Source: Roseateles_E sp005503085 (GTDB lineage Bacteria > Pseudomonadota > Gammaproteobacteria > Burkholderiales > Burkholderiaceae_C). From it: 41,961 bases of DNA. The stretch lies in assembly GCF_028462495.1 (NCBI RefSeq), contig NZ_JAQOWX010000041.1, positions 1 through 41,961 of the forward strand, written 5' to 3'. Under the pieces are notes generated by a model. The model was not told the DNA's origin. It searched no databases and saw nothing but the letters and a program-made list of their open reading frames with translations. Below are positions 41,444 to 41,961 of the stretch, piece after piece; positions within the stretch are counted from its first letter, which is position 1; every line of letters starts with the position of its first letter. The translations under genes and the position numbers were made by a program.

Positions 41444-41961
41444 GGCTGGAACCTGAACAGCCAGCGCACCCTGCCGGCGCCCGGCCATGAACTCCGCACC
41501 CCGGCGCAGCCGCAGGCACCGCCATGAGATCAACGGCCCCCTTCTTCCCGCTTCCCAAAACGCGGCAGCCGGGCCGTGCGGGATGCGCTTGTGCTGGGGG
41601 CGGGCCATGCATGGCACGGTCAGCGCCGGCAGCGCCACGGCGCGTCACCCCACAAGCTCCCGCGCACGACACACCGTGAAAGCACGGGCTTTATGCTCGC
41701 GAATGCCGAACCATAATGCTCGTAAACAGCGAGCCCGGGGCGATCCAATCCCCCAAAAGGTTCCGAGCACAAAAGGCCAACACGGGGGGCCAGGGACGGC
41801 GTGATGGTTCAGTTCAACACGGTTTATTTGCCTCGGTATGCAGCCGCGTCCGTAGTGGGCATTCGTGCTCGGCAGATGAATGCTATCCGTTGGGTGGTGA
41901 TGTCCCGGCGCGTGGTGTAAGTCCACAGCCCGGAGAGGCTGAGATGCGCGGGGTACTCAGC
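41444..41961. other. about 520 bp without a recognised gene
   Basis: After permease 2 I find no frame with a ribosome-binding site or motif. A small hairpin GCTCG-TAAACA-(G)CGAGC lies at about 41717-41734, in a stretch with two ATGCTCG words. The last 170 bases (from about 41790) are rich in short self-complementary words (e.g. GGTGTAAGTCCAC, CCGGAGAGGCTGAG) and look more like structured RNA than coding DNA. No known RNA family could be assigned, and the region runs off the window. Confidence 0.4.

Overview
The window looks like chromosome of a high-GC beta-proteobacterium, most likely Burkholderiales (Roseateles/Rubrivivax-like). This is inferred from GC-rich codon use, the style of the purB, pyrF and BMP-transporter genes, and the tRNA sequences; no rRNA is present to settle it. 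The sequence contains one N (38515) flanked by two identical 150-bp copies. I read this as an assembly join that falsely breaks an ABC-transporter gene.

Left third (1 to about 10.45 kb) is a decayed mobilizable element. It opens with the right part of an IS21-family insertion (istA C-terminus, istB, a small ORF) that has entered the 5' end of a MOBP-type relaxase gene. At the far side lie a leftward stbABC-like operon and, about 270 bp upstream of it, a convincing oriT candidate: a 10-bp inverted repeat abutting CCTATCCTG on the minus strand. Between relaxase and stb genes sits cargo. First is a leftward single-gene TIR / alpha-beta domain / RRM / Gly-Arg-rich fusion, the strongest candidate for an undescribed system. 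Next is an XRE repressor. Last is a rightward three-gene operon: an IS256-transposase-derived protein, an ECF sigma factor and a FecR-type anti-sigma factor, with no TonB receptor.

Middle (10.45 to 29.1 kb) is a type I secretion operon: HlyB-type ABC exporter, HlyD-type adaptor, GT4-type glycosyltransferase, a lipoprotein and a roughly 4,190-residue RTX protein with a serralysin-type metalloprotease domain in its interior. A damaged duplicate of the exporter's N-terminal peptidase-like domain lies just upstream. No TolC partner is in the window.

The boundary at 29.3 to 29.95 kb holds a tRNA-Arg(CCG) 3'-half with its own terminator and flanking short repeats (probable integration scar), then intact tRNA-Gly(GCC) and tRNA-Thr(GGT).

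Right third (30 to 41.4 kb) is core chromosome: a small unknown gene, a TPR protein, a multi-PAS hybrid histidine kinase, pyrF and purB on the minus strand, then a four-gene BMP-family ABC importer (binding protein, double ATPase, two permeases) on the plus strand, probably for nucleosides or purines. The last 0.5 kb has no gene I can recognise.
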